DNA of 64,000 nt from contig NZ_CP156628.1 of the NCBI RefSeq assembly GCF_039852015.1, positions 682,001 through 746,000 on the forward strand, in the 5' to 3' direction. Source of the stretch: Robbsia sp. KACC 23696. Lineage in GTDB: Bacteria; Pseudomonadota; Gammaproteobacteria; Burkholderiales; Burkholderiaceae. A program made the translations under genes and the position numbers. Shown here one piece after another: positions 1 through 8,421 of the stretch (position 1 is its first letter; each line of letters opens with the position of its first letter). The notes beneath the pieces were generated by a model. The model ran no database searches. It saw only the letters and a list, made by a program, of their open reading frames with translations, and was not told where the DNA came from.

Positions 1-3
1 ATG

Positions 4-36
4 GCGGGATACAGGTAGAATCCGCCTGTATCCCGC
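4..36. repeat. Perfect inverted repeat, terminator-like hairpin
   Basis: Positions 4-15 (GCGGGATACAGG) pair perfectly with 25-36 across a 9-nt loop. No T-run follows on either strand, so it is not a canonical intrinsic terminator. It may end a gene lying left of the window or act as an operator for the EAL gene; the window edge prevents a decision. Confidence 0.4.
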
Positions 37-156
37 GATCGTGCGATAGCGACGTTGCGGCTTCCCGTTCTCGCGTCTGGCCGTCGGGATCCGCGCGTCG
101 GGCGAGGTCCCTGACCGTCCGCACGGATTTTAAAATCATTCGTAGTGCCCTGCCGC

Positions 157-1782
157 ATGCCCCGCACGCTCTTGCGTACCCCTGCGACGATCGCACTTGT
201 TTTGATCGTCGCATTCTGCACGTTGGCCGGCGCGGCCATCGGCACTGGTATTGGCCAGGCCACTGTCGTCGCCCAACAGCGCGCCGAGGCGGGGCTGCTG
301 GCGCAACTATGGGTGCGCCGCGCCAGCGAAATCAGCGTCGAAGCGGACCAGACATTGGCCGAGATCGATCGTTCGTCGCTGCCGATCTGTTCCGACGCCG
401 ACATCGACCGTCTGCGCAAGCTCGTGCTGACGACGCGTTTCCTGAAAAGTGCCGCACGCGAACGTGACGGCAAGATCCTCTGCACCTCGACCCGCGGCCG
501 TGCCGATGCCGACATCACCATGGCGCCGGTCGACTTCGTCAATCAAAAGGGCCAGCAGTTCCTGCTCAATACGCACGAGGCCGGCGTCGAGGGCGCGAAA
601 GCCATCGTCATTCGGCAGGGCACCGCCGCCATCACGATTCACTATCCGGCATACGACGTCGTCGTCGATCCCCGCTTCGACTATCTGGGTGTCGGCATTC
701 AAGACAATCATCGCTTTCTGTTGGCGACGTCTGGCAGCGATGTCCTTCCGGCGCAGCGCGATTTGCGTGACGGCATGCCGGTGCGGATCGCCCATCGACG
801 CTACGAGGTCCGCTGCACCGCTGCAGGCGATGAATGCATTCTGGCCCGCGTGCGCGCCGCGTCCACGTGGAGCGCACGTTGGCTGAGCCCTGAACTGCTC
901 GGCTTTCTATTCCTCGGGGCGGTCGCGGGCTTCGGCATCGGGCTGGGCCTGTGGTCCGTCATGCGCCGTGCCAACTCGATGGCGCGACGTATGCGCCGCG
1001 ACTTAAAGCAGGGAAAGCTGACGCTCGAATACCAGCCCGTCGTGCGCTTGTCGGATGGCCGATGGGTTGGCGCCGAAGCACTGCTGCGGTGGTCCGACAC
1101 GAACGGACGACAAATCAATCCCGACCTCTTTATCCAATTGGCCGAGGACGAAGCCTTCATTCATGAGGTATCGCGATACGTCGTGATCCGGGTATTGGAC
1201 GAACTCGGCGACACCCTGCGTGCGCATCCCGACTTTACGGTGGCGATCAATATTTCGGCGACCGATGTCCTGACGTCCGCGTTCCCGACGTGGGTCGCGC
1301 AACGCCTGAGTGCGGCGCAGGTCGCGCCGGCGTCGGTCGCCTTCGAGATCACGGAACGATCGACCGCCGAGCATACGGCACTCGCGCGTGGCATCAAGCG
1401 CCTGCGCGATAACGGCCATGCCGTTTATATCGACGACTTCGGCACGCAATATTCGAGTCTGTCCTACCTATCGGCGCTGCCGGTGACCGCGGTCAAGCTC
1501 GACAAGTCCTTTTGCCGCGGCTTGCCGGAAGACGAGAAAGTCGGCGTGGTCGCTTCTCGGATCGCCGCGATGGTCGCCGCATTGAAGCTCGATCTGATCG
1601 TCGAGGGCATCGAACATGCGCCACAAGCGCTGTGGTTCCAACAGCTGCATCCGCCGCCGCTGGGTCAGGGCTGGCTCTACGCGCGCGCCATGCCCGCTTC
1701 GCAAGTGGCCGCATATTGCCATGTACAGGCGAGTGATGCGGACGGCGGCATGACGATGGCGGCGCGTCCGGCCGCGCAGTGA
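157..1782 (+). CDS. Membrane-anchored EAL-domain c-di-GMP phosphodiesterase with CSS-motif sensor
   Basis: Probable cyclic-di-GMP phosphodiesterase in the inner membrane. One membrane segment lies near residues 5-30 and a second near 247-270. The periplasmic part between them resembles the CSS-motif domain, with a Cys in PICSD and a CTS triplet near residue 110. The cytoplasmic EAL domain is complete: the EAL triplet near residue 307, NIS, EITE, DDFGT, KLDKSF and VEGIE, then GQGW near the end. These are the metal-binding and catalytic residues, so activity is expected. No GGDEF domain is present. The ATG at 157 is chosen; a GTG at 145 in the same frame is possible, and neither has a clear ribosome binding site. 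In this family the CSS region senses periplasmic redox or disulfide state. There is no obvious partner gene nearby. Confidence 0.88.
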   Translation: MPRTLLRTPATIALVLIVAFCTLAGAAIGTGIGQATVVAQQRAEAGLLAQLWVRRASEISVEADQTLAEIDRSSLPICSDADIDRLRKLVLTTRFLKSAARERDGKILCTSTRGRADADITMAPVDFVNQKGQQFLLNTHEAGVEGAKAIVIRQGTAAITIHYPAYDVVVDPRFDYLGVGIQDNHRFLLATSGSDVLPAQRDLRDGMPVRIAHRRYEVRCTAAGDECILARVRAASTWSARWLSPELLGFLFLGAVAGFGIGLGLWSVMRRANSMARRMRRDLKQGKLTLEYQPVVRLSDGRWVGAEALLRWSDTNGRQINPDLFIQLAEDEAFIHEVSRYVVIRVLDELGDTLRAHPDFTVAINISATDVLTSAFPTWVAQRLSAAQVAPASVAFEITERSTAEHTALARGIKRLRDNGHAVYIDDFGTQYSSLSYLSALPVTAVKLDKSFCRGLPEDEKVGVVASRIAAMVAALKLDLIVEGIEHAPQALWFQQLHPPPLGQGWLYARAMPASQVAAYCHVQASDADGGMTMAARPAAQ

Positions 1783-1851
1783 CAGGCGTTCAATAAGGTC
1801 GCGGACTCGTCTACAATCGGCAATCGACTCCACTTGCCAACCACGCCCGCC

Positions 1852-2838
1852 ATGTCCGACTCCGCCGCATCCGCACCGATTACCCTCCCGACGTATGACG
1901 ACGTCGTTGCCGCCAGCGCGCGCATCGCCGGCCATGCGCATCGCACACCGGTCATGACGTCGCGCATCCTCAACGATGCTTCCGGGATGCAGCTCTTTTT
2001 CAAGTGTGAAAACCTGCAGCGTATCGGCGCATTCAAGTTTCGCGGTGCCTTCAATGCGCTATCGCGTTTCGACGAAGAACAACGCAAGAACGGCGTGATC
2101 GCATTTTCGTCGGGCAATCACGCACAGGCAGTCGCCTTGTCCGCGCAGCTGCTCGCCATACCCGCCACCATCGTGATGCCGAAGGATGCGCCCGAGATCA
2201 AGGTACAGGCGACAAAAGGCTATGGCGCGGAGGTGGTGTTCTACGATCGCTACACTGAGGATCGGGAAGCGATCGGCCGGACATTGGCCGCCGCCCGAAA
2301 CCTGACTTTGATTCCGCCATACGATCATCCGGACGTCATCAGCGGCCAAGGCACCGCCGCGAAAGAACTGTTCGAAGAGGTGGGCCCGCTCGATGCGCTG
2401 TTCGTCTGCATGGGCGGGGGCGGCCTTCTCTCCGGCAGTGCCCTGGCAGCGCGCGCACTGGCGCCGGACTGCAAGGTCTTTGGTGTCGAGCCGGAAGCCG
2501 GCAACGATGGCCAGCAGTCCTTCCGCACCGGCAAGATCGTGCATATCGAGACGCCGAAGACGATTGCGGACGGGGCGCAGACCCAGCATCTGGGCCAATA
2601 CACGTTCGCGCTGGTACGCCAGAATGTCGACGACGTGCTGACGGCGAGCGATGCGCAACTGGTCGCCGCGATGCGCGACCTGGGCAGCTATATGAAGCTG
2701 ATCGTCGAACCCACTGGATGCCTGGGCTATGCCGCCGCGCTGGCGGAAAAAGCGCAATGGGCCGGTAAGCGAGTGGGCATCATCGTCAGCGGTGGCAATG
2801 TCGATATCGCGCGCTACTGTGCCCTCCTCGCGCAATAG
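1852..2838 (+). CDS. PLP-dependent threonine/serine dehydratase (serine racemase-like, fold type II)
   Basis: A 328-residue cytosolic pyridoxal-phosphate enzyme that removes ammonia from a hydroxy amino acid (serine, threonine or threo-3-hydroxyaspartate). The Schiff-base lysine is K62 in FKFRGA. The substrate loop SSGNHAQA is at 86-93, and the phosphate-binding glycine run GGGG is at 188-191. There is no C-terminal ACT-like domain, so this is the short catabolic or racemase-like form and not allosteric IlvA. The length fits threo-3-hydroxyaspartate ammonia-lyases and serine racemases, which sequence alone cannot separate. ATG 1852 is preferred over an in-frame TTG at 1834. The gene stands alone between the EAL gene and the DUF4148 gene. 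Confidence 0.87.
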   Translation: MSDSAASAPITLPTYDDVVAASARIAGHAHRTPVMTSRILNDASGMQLFFKCENLQRIGAFKFRGAFNALSRFDEEQRKNGVIAFSSGNHAQAVALSAQLLAIPATIVMPKDAPEIKVQATKGYGAEVVFYDRYTEDREAIGRTLAAARNLTLIPPYDHPDVISGQGTAAKELFEEVGPLDALFVCMGGGGLLSGSALAARALAPDCKVFGVEPEAGNDGQQSFRTGKIVHIETPKTIADGAQTQHLGQYTFALVRQNVDDVLTASDAQLVAAMRDLGSYMKLIVEPTGCLGYAAALAEKAQWAGKRVGIIVSGGNVDIARYCALLAQ

Positions 2839-3010
2839 TCTTTTACCCGAAAGGATCGTGACATCCGCTTAAAGAAGCCTAAAATAAAAGTCAAGGAAAC
2901 AAATTAATTGCAGCGAGACACCGCTGGCGCCTTATCGGGTTCCGTCGGTGCCCGTTTCCGAAGCGGCAAGCCTACCGGGCTAGCCGTCTTACATCAACGG
3001 GAGAGTTTCG

Positions 3011-3244
3011 ATGAAAAGCAAACTGATTTCTATCTTGGCAGTTACGGGTCTTCTGGCAGCACCAGCTTTGGTCATGGCACAGTCGCAGGATAATGGTCCG
3101 CTCACGCGTCAGGATGTCAAAACGCAGTTGATCCAGTTGGAAAATGCAGGCTATAACCCTGCTCAGAACGATATTTATTACCCGTCGAACATTCAGCACG
3201 CGCAACAACGCGTGAACAGCCGGATGTACGGCGGCGGTCAGTAA
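3011..3244 (+). CDS. Small exported DUF4148 protein
   Basis: A 77-residue protein with a clear cleavable signal peptide: MKSK, a hydrophobic stretch, then cleavage after VMA near residue 23. The mature part is short and polar, and contains the LTRQDV and ENAGYNPAQND blocks typical of the DUF4148 family. These are small periplasmic proteins abundant in Burkholderiaceae, with no established function. An AGTTTC-rich stretch and the GGGAGAG sequence at 3000-3006 give a good ribosome binding site. It is monocistronic, with an A+T-rich promoter region (2850-2910) upstream. Confidence 0.85.
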   Translation: MKSKLISILAVTGLLAAPALVMAQSQDNGPLTRQDVKTQLIQLENAGYNPAQNDIYYPSNIQHAQQRVNSRMYGGGQ

Positions 3245-3249
3245 GGGTT

Positions 3250-3276
3250 CAAGGGCGCCGTTCCACTGGCGCCTTG
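3250..3276 (+). terminator. Hairpin after DUF4148 gene
   Basis: CAAGGGCGCC (3250-3259) pairs with GGCGCCTTG (3268-3276), with a single bulged G. It starts 6 nt after the stop codon. There is no T-run, so it is a weak or Rho-assisted terminator, or an RNA-stabilising stem. Confidence 0.4.
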
Positions 3277-3515
3277 TAGGATGCATCGTCATGCAGTAAG
3301 GCGGTGTGCGTGACGCGCCAGCGAGCGTCTTTGGTTTGGCGAAAAGCGATGCCTGAGGCAGTGCGTGAACGGGTTCTCACTCATGCATTGCGTGGCGCCA
3401 TGCGACAGCACGGGTTGCGGACCTTGCAAGCGACCGTCCGTTGAACCGGAACGGTCGTGTCGATTGCGCCGAGAGGGATCGCCTGAGGTGGTTTGACGCT
3501 CCAGCGTTACGGGGG

Positions 3516-3551
3516 AAGCCCGTCCGAGTGAAAGCTCGGACGGGCTTTTTT
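3516..3551 (+). terminator. Strong intrinsic terminator, plus strand
   Basis: A 13-bp perfect stem (3516-3528 with 3535-3547), a 6-nt loop TGAAAG, then six T. The T-run is only on the plus side, so it terminates rightward transcripts. It lies 270 bp past the DUF4148 stop with no convincing gene in between. It either ends a long DUF4148 3' region or belongs to an unrecognised small RNA within about 3280-3550. Confidence 0.85.
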
Positions 3552-3565
3552 CATGGCGGTTCCAT

Positions 3566-4852
3566 TCAGGATTGCGCTGTTGCCGCGGCCGCGCCGCGAA
3601 TGCGTCCCGGCAGATACACCGCCAGCGCAATCAATGCAGCAAGCCCCATCGTCAAGCTCAGCGCCTGCAGTTGCAGCGCGGGAAACAGGGTCACGACCAC
3701 GACGCTGGATACGGCCCCGCAAATCATCTGCACCGACGTCATCACGCCACTTGCCTGACCCGCGATATGCGGCAGCGGCGACAATGCGCCATGCGCCGCG
3801 TTGGGCGCGACCAGGCCGAAGGCAAAGGTGGCAAGCACCAACATCGGCATGACGTCGAGCAGGCTTTCGTGATGCGACAAGCCGATCGCCAGCAAGCCCC
3901 CCGAGGCGACGAGGGCCAATACGATCCCCGTCAAGATCAACGCCGAACCGCGCACGCCGCGACGCGACAGCCGCTCGCCCAGCGTCGCGCCGACGACAAT
4001 ACCGAGCCCCGTGCATGCGAACATCGCCGAGTAAACGGTGCCGGACACCTGCAATCGCCCCAACAGCACGAGCGGCGAGGCACTGACATAGGCGAACATC
4101 CAGGCAAAACCCAAACCATTGACGAGCATGTGTGCACGCGCATCCGGATGCCGCGCCAGCGTCAGATAGTTCGCCCATAGTCCCTTGCCCCGGGCCGAAT
4201 CGCCATCATGCTGAGAACCCGCCGACACCCGGTCCATCGTCGCCGTTGACGACACGCGGGCGGCACGCAAGGACGGCAAGGTTTCGCCGATACCCCGCCA
4301 GGCGATCAGCGTCAGCAGACAGCCATAGCCAAGGATCACCAGATAGATCCCGCGCCAGCCGATGCCGGCCAGCAGCAAGGTTCCCAACGCCGGCGACAGG
4401 ATGGGCGCGACATTCGCGACGATCGTAATCACCGCCATGCGGCTCTGTGCCGCCTGTCCCTCGAACAGATCCCGGACCATCGCGAAGGCCAGTGTCATGC
4501 CCGCGCCGGCACCGGCGCCCTGCACCACGCGCGCGAGCAACAGCAACCAGATCGATGGCGTGGCGGCGCACGCTAGACTCGCCAGGAAGAAAAGCAGCAA
4601 GCCGGCCAGTAGCGCCGGGCGACGGCCGCGTCGATCGGCAAGCGGTCCATAGACGATCGGGCCCGCCGCAAAGCCGAACATGAAGAGTCCCAAGGTCAGG
4701 CCAGCGCGACTGGGCGTCGTTGTCAACCCGCGCGCGATGTCGCCGATCGCCGGCAATGCCATATCGGTCGCCACCGGCGCAAGCGCGGCGAGCGCGCCGA
4801 GAAACAGCAAATGTAAGACACCGTCGGGTGCCAGGGTTTTCTTGTTCTGCAT
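3566..4852 (-). CDS. Bcr/CflA-family multidrug efflux MFS transporter
   Basis: A 428-residue inner-membrane proton antiporter of the DHA1 (Bcr/CflA) type, expected to export drugs or small metabolites. About 12 hydrophobic segments are visible. The family loop between TM2 and TM3 is present (GPLADRRGRRP), and the antiporter motif C-like stretch is in TM5 (ARVVQGAGAGAG). The N-terminal APVATDMALPA stretch is typical of Bcr. The ATG at 4852 is chosen because an AGGTGG ribosome binding site sits about 8 nt upstream; the frame stays open further up but without such a site. It is divergent from the IclR regulator at 4971, which probably controls it through the shared 118-bp region. Confidence 0.88.
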   Translation of the reverse strand: MQNKKTLAPDGVLHLLFLGALAALAPVATDMALPAIGDIARGLTTTPSRAGLTLGLFMFGFAAGPIVYGPLADRRGRRPALLAGLLLFFLASLACAATPSIWLLLLARVVQGAGAGAGMTLAFAMVRDLFEGQAAQSRMAVITIVANVAPILSPALGTLLLAGIGWRGIYLVILGYGCLLTLIAWRGIGETLPSLRAARVSSTATMDRVSAGSQHDGDSARGKGLWANYLTLARHPDARAHMLVNGLGFAWMFAYVSASPLVLLGRLQVSGTVYSAMFACTGLGIVVGATLGERLSRRGVRGSALILTGIVLALVASGGLLAIGLSHHESLLDVMPMLVLATFAFGLVAPNAAHGALSPLPHIAGQASGVMTSVQMICGAVSSVVVVTLFPALQLQALSLTMGLAALIALAVYLPGRIRGAAAATAQS

Positions 4853-4925
4853 CGAACCACCTGCCGCGGCCGCCCGCTCGGACGCGAAAAAGTGAGTGCA
4901 CTGCTTTGCGGTACAGCAGTGTATC

Positions 4926-4937
4926 GCATTACAATGC
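4926..4937. promoter_or_regulatory. Inverted-repeat operator candidate between MFS and IclR genes
   Basis: GCATT-AC-AATGC is an imperfect palindrome lying between the two divergent starts (4852 minus, 4971 plus). Its position suits an operator for the IclR protein acting on both genes. The assignment is positional only. Confidence 0.4.
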
Positions 4938-4970
4938 AACGCGCTTTAGACGACAAAACAGCGATAATCG

Positions 4971-5777
4971 ATGAACAAGGAAGCAAGCGGTATTCAGGTC
5001 ATTGCCCGCGCGGCCGCAATTCTGCGCGCCGTGGGCCGCGACGGCGTCAGTCTGGGCGACCTGGCCCGGGAAACCAAGCTCCCCCGCTCGACGGTGCAGC
5101 GCATCGTCGATGCGCTCGCGCACGAGCATCTGCTGGAAGCGGGCGCCGACGGCGTGCGACTCGGGTGGGGCATCCAGGCCTTGGCCCAGGTCGCGCAGAC
5201 CCGCATCACCGAGCAAGTGCGTCCCTATCTCGAAAGTCTGGCCCTGTTGACGGGGGAATCGGTCGATATCGCCTGCCGCGATGGCCGTGAGGTAACCTTC
5301 GTCGATCACGTCATCTCGCAGCAGGAGTTGCGCGTGGTGCCGACGTCGGAAAAGCCGCGCCCCTTGCACGCGATGGCCAATGGCAAGGCCTTGCTGGCGC
5401 TGCTCGACGACCGCGCGGCCTGCCGCCTTCTCGGATTGGACGACGCCGACGCTCCCCTGGTGCCGCGCTTGACACCGAATACGCTCGTCGAACGCGACGG
5501 GTTGCTGGCGACGTTGGCCGATGTCCGTCGAACCGGGCTGGCCTACGACCGCGAGGAACATGCGGAAGGCGTCTGTGCCGTCGCGATCGCCATCGATGTC
5601 CCGGGCATACGCCCGCACGCCTTGTCGATAGCCGTGCCGACGTCGCGTTTTGCCATGCATTTGCCCCGTTTCGAAGCGGCGATCCGAGCGGCGCATGCCG
5701 ATATCGTCGCGGCCTTGCGCCATGACGCAGCGTGCCCCGGACTGCCGGCACGACCGGGTCGATCGATATCGTGCTGA
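4971..5777 (+). CDS. IclR-family transcriptional regulator
   Basis: A 268-residue DNA-binding regulator. The winged helix-turn-helix lies at about residues 8-65 (IQVIARAAAILRAV, then LPRSTVQRIVDAL as the recognition helix). It is followed by the IclR effector-binding domain at about 75-250, with MANGKALLA and YDREEHAEGVCAVA as family-typical blocks. The effector is unknown. It is divergent from the Bcr/CflA exporter and its stop overlaps the start of a MATE exporter, so it probably regulates export of a toxic compound or metabolite. The C-terminal tail after residue 250 is low in conservation and rich in Pro/Arg, partly dictated by the overlap with the next gene. Confidence 0.88.
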   Translation: MNKEASGIQVIARAAAILRAVGRDGVSLGDLARETKLPRSTVQRIVDALAHEHLLEAGADGVRLGWGIQALAQVAQTRITEQVRPYLESLALLTGESVDIACRDGREVTFVDHVISQQELRVVPTSEKPRPLHAMANGKALLALLDDRAACRLLGLDDADAPLVPRLTPNTLVERDGLLATLADVRRTGLAYDREEHAEGVCAVAIAIDVPGIRPHALSIAVPTSRFAMHLPRFEAAIRAAHADIVAALRHDAACPGLPARPGRSISC

Positions 5778-7312
5778 GCAGTTCCGGATGGCATCGACGC
5801 GTGTGGGCGCTGGCATTGCCCGTCATGCTGGCGAACCTGACGCAGCCCATCCTGGGGCTCGTGGACACCGCCGTGGCAGGACACCTAGGCGGTAGCGGCC
5901 CCTTAGGCGCCGTGGCCTTGGGCGGCCTGTTCTTCAGCTTCGTTTTTTGGAGCTTCGGCTTCCTGCGGATGGCCACAACCGGCTTGATCGCCCAAGCGCA
6001 TGGCGTGGCAGCCGCGGTTTCCAACACGGTGACGGCCGGGACCGGCGGTGCGCGGCCCGACATGGCTCACGGCCGTGCGCGCGACAATCCGCAATGGGCG
6101 CTTCACGTCATCCTGTTGCGTGGCCTGTTGCTCGCGGCGGCGCTCGGCCTCGCCATCTGGGCCGTGCATGCCCCGCTGTTGCACTATGGCCTTCGGGCAC
6201 TCGGGGCCGCGCATGCGGGCGATGTCGTGTCACACGATGCGCTTGTCTATAGTCGCGCCCGCATCGTGGCAGCGCCGTTCGCGCTACTCAATTACGTCGT
6301 GCTCGGCTATCTGCTCGGCCTCCAGCGGATGCGTCTCGCTTTGCTATTTCAAGCGATCGTCAACGCGGTGAACCTCATCGCCGTGCTGCTGGCGGTCTAC
6401 GTTTTCCACGCCGGCGTGGCGGGCATCGGCGCCGCCACGGCTTGTGCGGACATCGTTGGCTTTGCCTGCGCTTTCGGCATCGTCTGCCCCCCGATCAAAG
6501 CGGCCGTCGCATATCGGAAGGCCGATCGGCATCGGCGCGCCGAAAACATCCTTCACCGTGCGAGCGATCCTGCCCCGGCCGGCGCTGACGCTGACGCTGA
6601 TACCGGCGCAAACACGGCCGACGCATCGGCGATCTTTTATTGGCTGGCCTGGCGACGGATGTTTGCCTTGAACCGCGACATCTTCGGTCGTACGCTGTGC
6701 CTGCAAGTGGCGTTCGGCTGGTTTGCGCATGCCGGTGCGCAACAAGGTGCCGTCGTGCTGGCCGCCAACGCGATCCTCTTGCATTTCCAGACCTTCATGG
6801 CCTATGCCCTCGACGGGTTCGCGCAGGCCGCCGAAGTCCTCGTCGGCGCCGCCGTCGGGGCAAGGCAGCGCGCCGTCTTCCGTCGCAGCATCGTCGTCTG
6901 CGCGGTGTGGGCCTCCGTCACGGCCGTGCTCTTCGGCCTCGCCTACCATCTGTCCGGTGCGGCGATCGTCGACAGCCTGACCAGCGATCCCGACGTGCGC
7001 ACGACGGCGTATCGTTACCTTGTCTGGGTCGACGTACTGCCGTTGGCGTCGGTGCTGGGTTTCGTGCTGGACGGCGTCTTTATCGGCGCCACGCGGACCC
7101 GACCGATGCTGGGCTCGATGGCATTGTCCCTGCTGCTGTTCGGCCTGGCCTGCTGGATCGCCTACCCGCGCTATGGCAACCATGGGCTGTGGGCCGCATT
7201 GATCGTATTCCTCACGGCGCGCAGCGTGACGTTGGCACTGTGCCTGCCCGCACTGACTGCGACGATCGAACGTCGCCCTGGCGACGGCGAGACGCGCGTC
7301 GAGTCCGCCTAA
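5771..7312 (+). CDS. MATE-family (DinF-like) efflux transporter
   Basis: A 513-residue inner-membrane protein with 12 predicted membrane segments in two homologous halves. It carries the MatE signature near its start (PVMLANLTQPILGLVDTAV, GHLGG). Members export cationic drugs or oxidative products in exchange for H+ or Na+. Two polar insertions stand out: one after TM2-3 (residues about 85-110) and a longer Asp/Ala-rich loop near residues 260-290, so the protein is longer than the usual 440-460. The start is uncertain. A GTG at 5771 overlaps the IclR stop (GTGCTGA) and suggests translational coupling; a GTG at 5732 would give 526 residues. Confidence 0.85.
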   Translation: MLSSSGWHRRVWALALPVMLANLTQPILGLVDTAVAGHLGGSGPLGAVALGGLFFSFVFWSFGFLRMATTGLIAQAHGVAAAVSNTVTAGTGGARPDMAHGRARDNPQWALHVILLRGLLLAAALGLAIWAVHAPLLHYGLRALGAAHAGDVVSHDALVYSRARIVAAPFALLNYVVLGYLLGLQRMRLALLFQAIVNAVNLIAVLLAVYVFHAGVAGIGAATACADIVGFACAFGIVCPPIKAAVAYRKADRHRRAENILHRASDPAPAGADADADTGANTADASAIFYWLAWRRMFALNRDIFGRTLCLQVAFGWFAHAGAQQGAVVLAANAILLHFQTFMAYALDGFAQAAEVLVGAAVGARQRAVFRRSIVVCAVWASVTAVLFGLAYHLSGAAIVDSLTSDPDVRTTAYRYLVWVDVLPLASVLGFVLDGVFIGATRTRPMLGSMALSLLLFGLACWIAYPRYGNHGLWAALIVFLTARSVTLALCLPALTATIERRPGDGETRVESA

Positions 7313-7814
7313 AGCGTCGTGAATCGCGCGCCGAACGCTGACCGTGATATTCGAGATAAATATCGCTGCGGGTCATCACGGTGACATGATCGCGCACCGA
7401 CCTTGGCTGACACCGAATGGCGCAGCGCGACTTTATTTTTTTCCGCCGACGCGCCAAACCCGCGGTTTCGACACCGCGCACCGTCCAAAACGAGAAATTT
7501 GGCCCTGCCAGCTTTGCATTTACGAAAAAAAGATATGTCCGAAAACAAGCGTGGCTTCGCAATTCGTAAAAATATTTATCTCAATTTATTCATCGATTTG
7601 CATAAGAAAGGCATGATGTTTGTACGAATCGTCCTACAAGAATTTCAGAGTTTCTGCCGCTAACACGACTACCCGGATGGCTAGCCTTCGCATTTTCTTA
7701 TTGACGGCTCAAAGACATTTGCCAACAATACACACGCAGTACTCATTTTGTGGCGGCGCGCTTTCCATTCGACTGTTCCGCGCTGTCCGTCTCAATGCAC
7801 AACTTGGATGAAAC
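7313..7814 (+). promoter_or_regulatory. A+T-rich leader and promoter region of the cold-shock gene
   Basis: This 500-bp stretch between the MATE and csp genes holds no credible ORF. It is markedly A+T-richer than its surroundings from about 7430 to 7760. TTGACG at 7701-7706, 17 bp from AACAAT at 7724-7729, is a weak promoter candidate that would leave a leader of about 80 nt. Long structured leaders are usual for cspA-type mRNAs. No cold box was identified with confidence. Confidence 0.35.
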
Positions 7815-8018
7815 ATGGCAACCGGTATTGTTAAGTGGTTCAACGACGCGAAGGGTTTTGGCTTCATTACGCCTGACGACGGTGGCGAAGATCTGTTCGC
7901 ACACTTCTCGGAAATTCGTGCAGATGGCTTCAAGTCGCTGCAGGAAAACCAGAAGGTCAACTTCGACGTGAAGCAAGGCCCGAAGGGTAAGCAAGCGTCG
8001 AACATCACGCCGGCCTGA
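7815..8018 (+). CDS. CspA-family cold-shock protein
   Basis: A 67-residue single cold-shock domain (OB fold) that binds single-stranded RNA or DNA and melts RNA structure. RNP1 is seen as KGFGFI (residues 13-18) and RNP2 as DLFAHF (residues 27-32). The length is exactly that of CspA-type proteins, and [11 protein letters not shown] near the end is typical. A GGATGA sequence just before the ATG serves as ribosome binding site. It is monocistronic with a long upstream untranslated region. Regulation is probably by temperature or growth phase through the leader, by analogy with the family. Confidence 0.95.
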   Translation: MATGIVKWFNDAKGFGFITPDDGGEDLFAHFSEIRADGFKSLQENQKVNFDVKQGPKGKQASNITPA

Positions 8019-8088
8019 ACCCGGTACGCTCGGACAGCCCACCCTAAGAGCGCGCTCTCGGGGTCTGCCCTAGGTCGCCGATGGATCG

Positions 8089-8110
8089 TGTGCGGCATTA
8101 TTGCCGCACA
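8089..8110. repeat. Perfect 9-bp hairpin in the csp downstream region
   Basis: TGTGCGGCA (8089-8097), loop TTAT, TGCCGCACA (8102-8110). A second imperfect hairpin centred on AGAGCGCGCTCT lies at about 8041-8064. Neither is followed by a T-run. Together they could stabilise or end the csp transcript. The rest of the 8019-8421 gap holds no recognisable gene. Confidence 0.4.
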
Positions 8111-8421
8111 TGACCCGTTGGGACCGAATAATCGCTTGTGCGCCTGATGACTGACTGGTTCTTCCGCCCAAGCATTTTCCCCTCTCGTCGCTGCTGTTCT
8201 GTCGTTCGTCTCTCCCCTCCGCGGGCGCATCATCCCCTCCCTGTTTTCATGTTCCCCTGTTTGTCCTAAAAGCGTCGTATCGATCGCTTGCACTACCGTG
8301 TCGTCATGACATGGGATAGATATCCTTGCGCGCCGACCGGGCATCGCCGCCGTGCCCGTGCAGCATCCCTGCAAAGCTGTCACACTTACGCCGTTCCGTG
8401 GTCCGTGGTCTATCTCAATTT

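Noticed and set aside
3304-3444. GTG-initiated 46-residue open frame
   Set aside because: No ribosome binding site or family pattern. It is kept only as a remark in the small-RNA finding.
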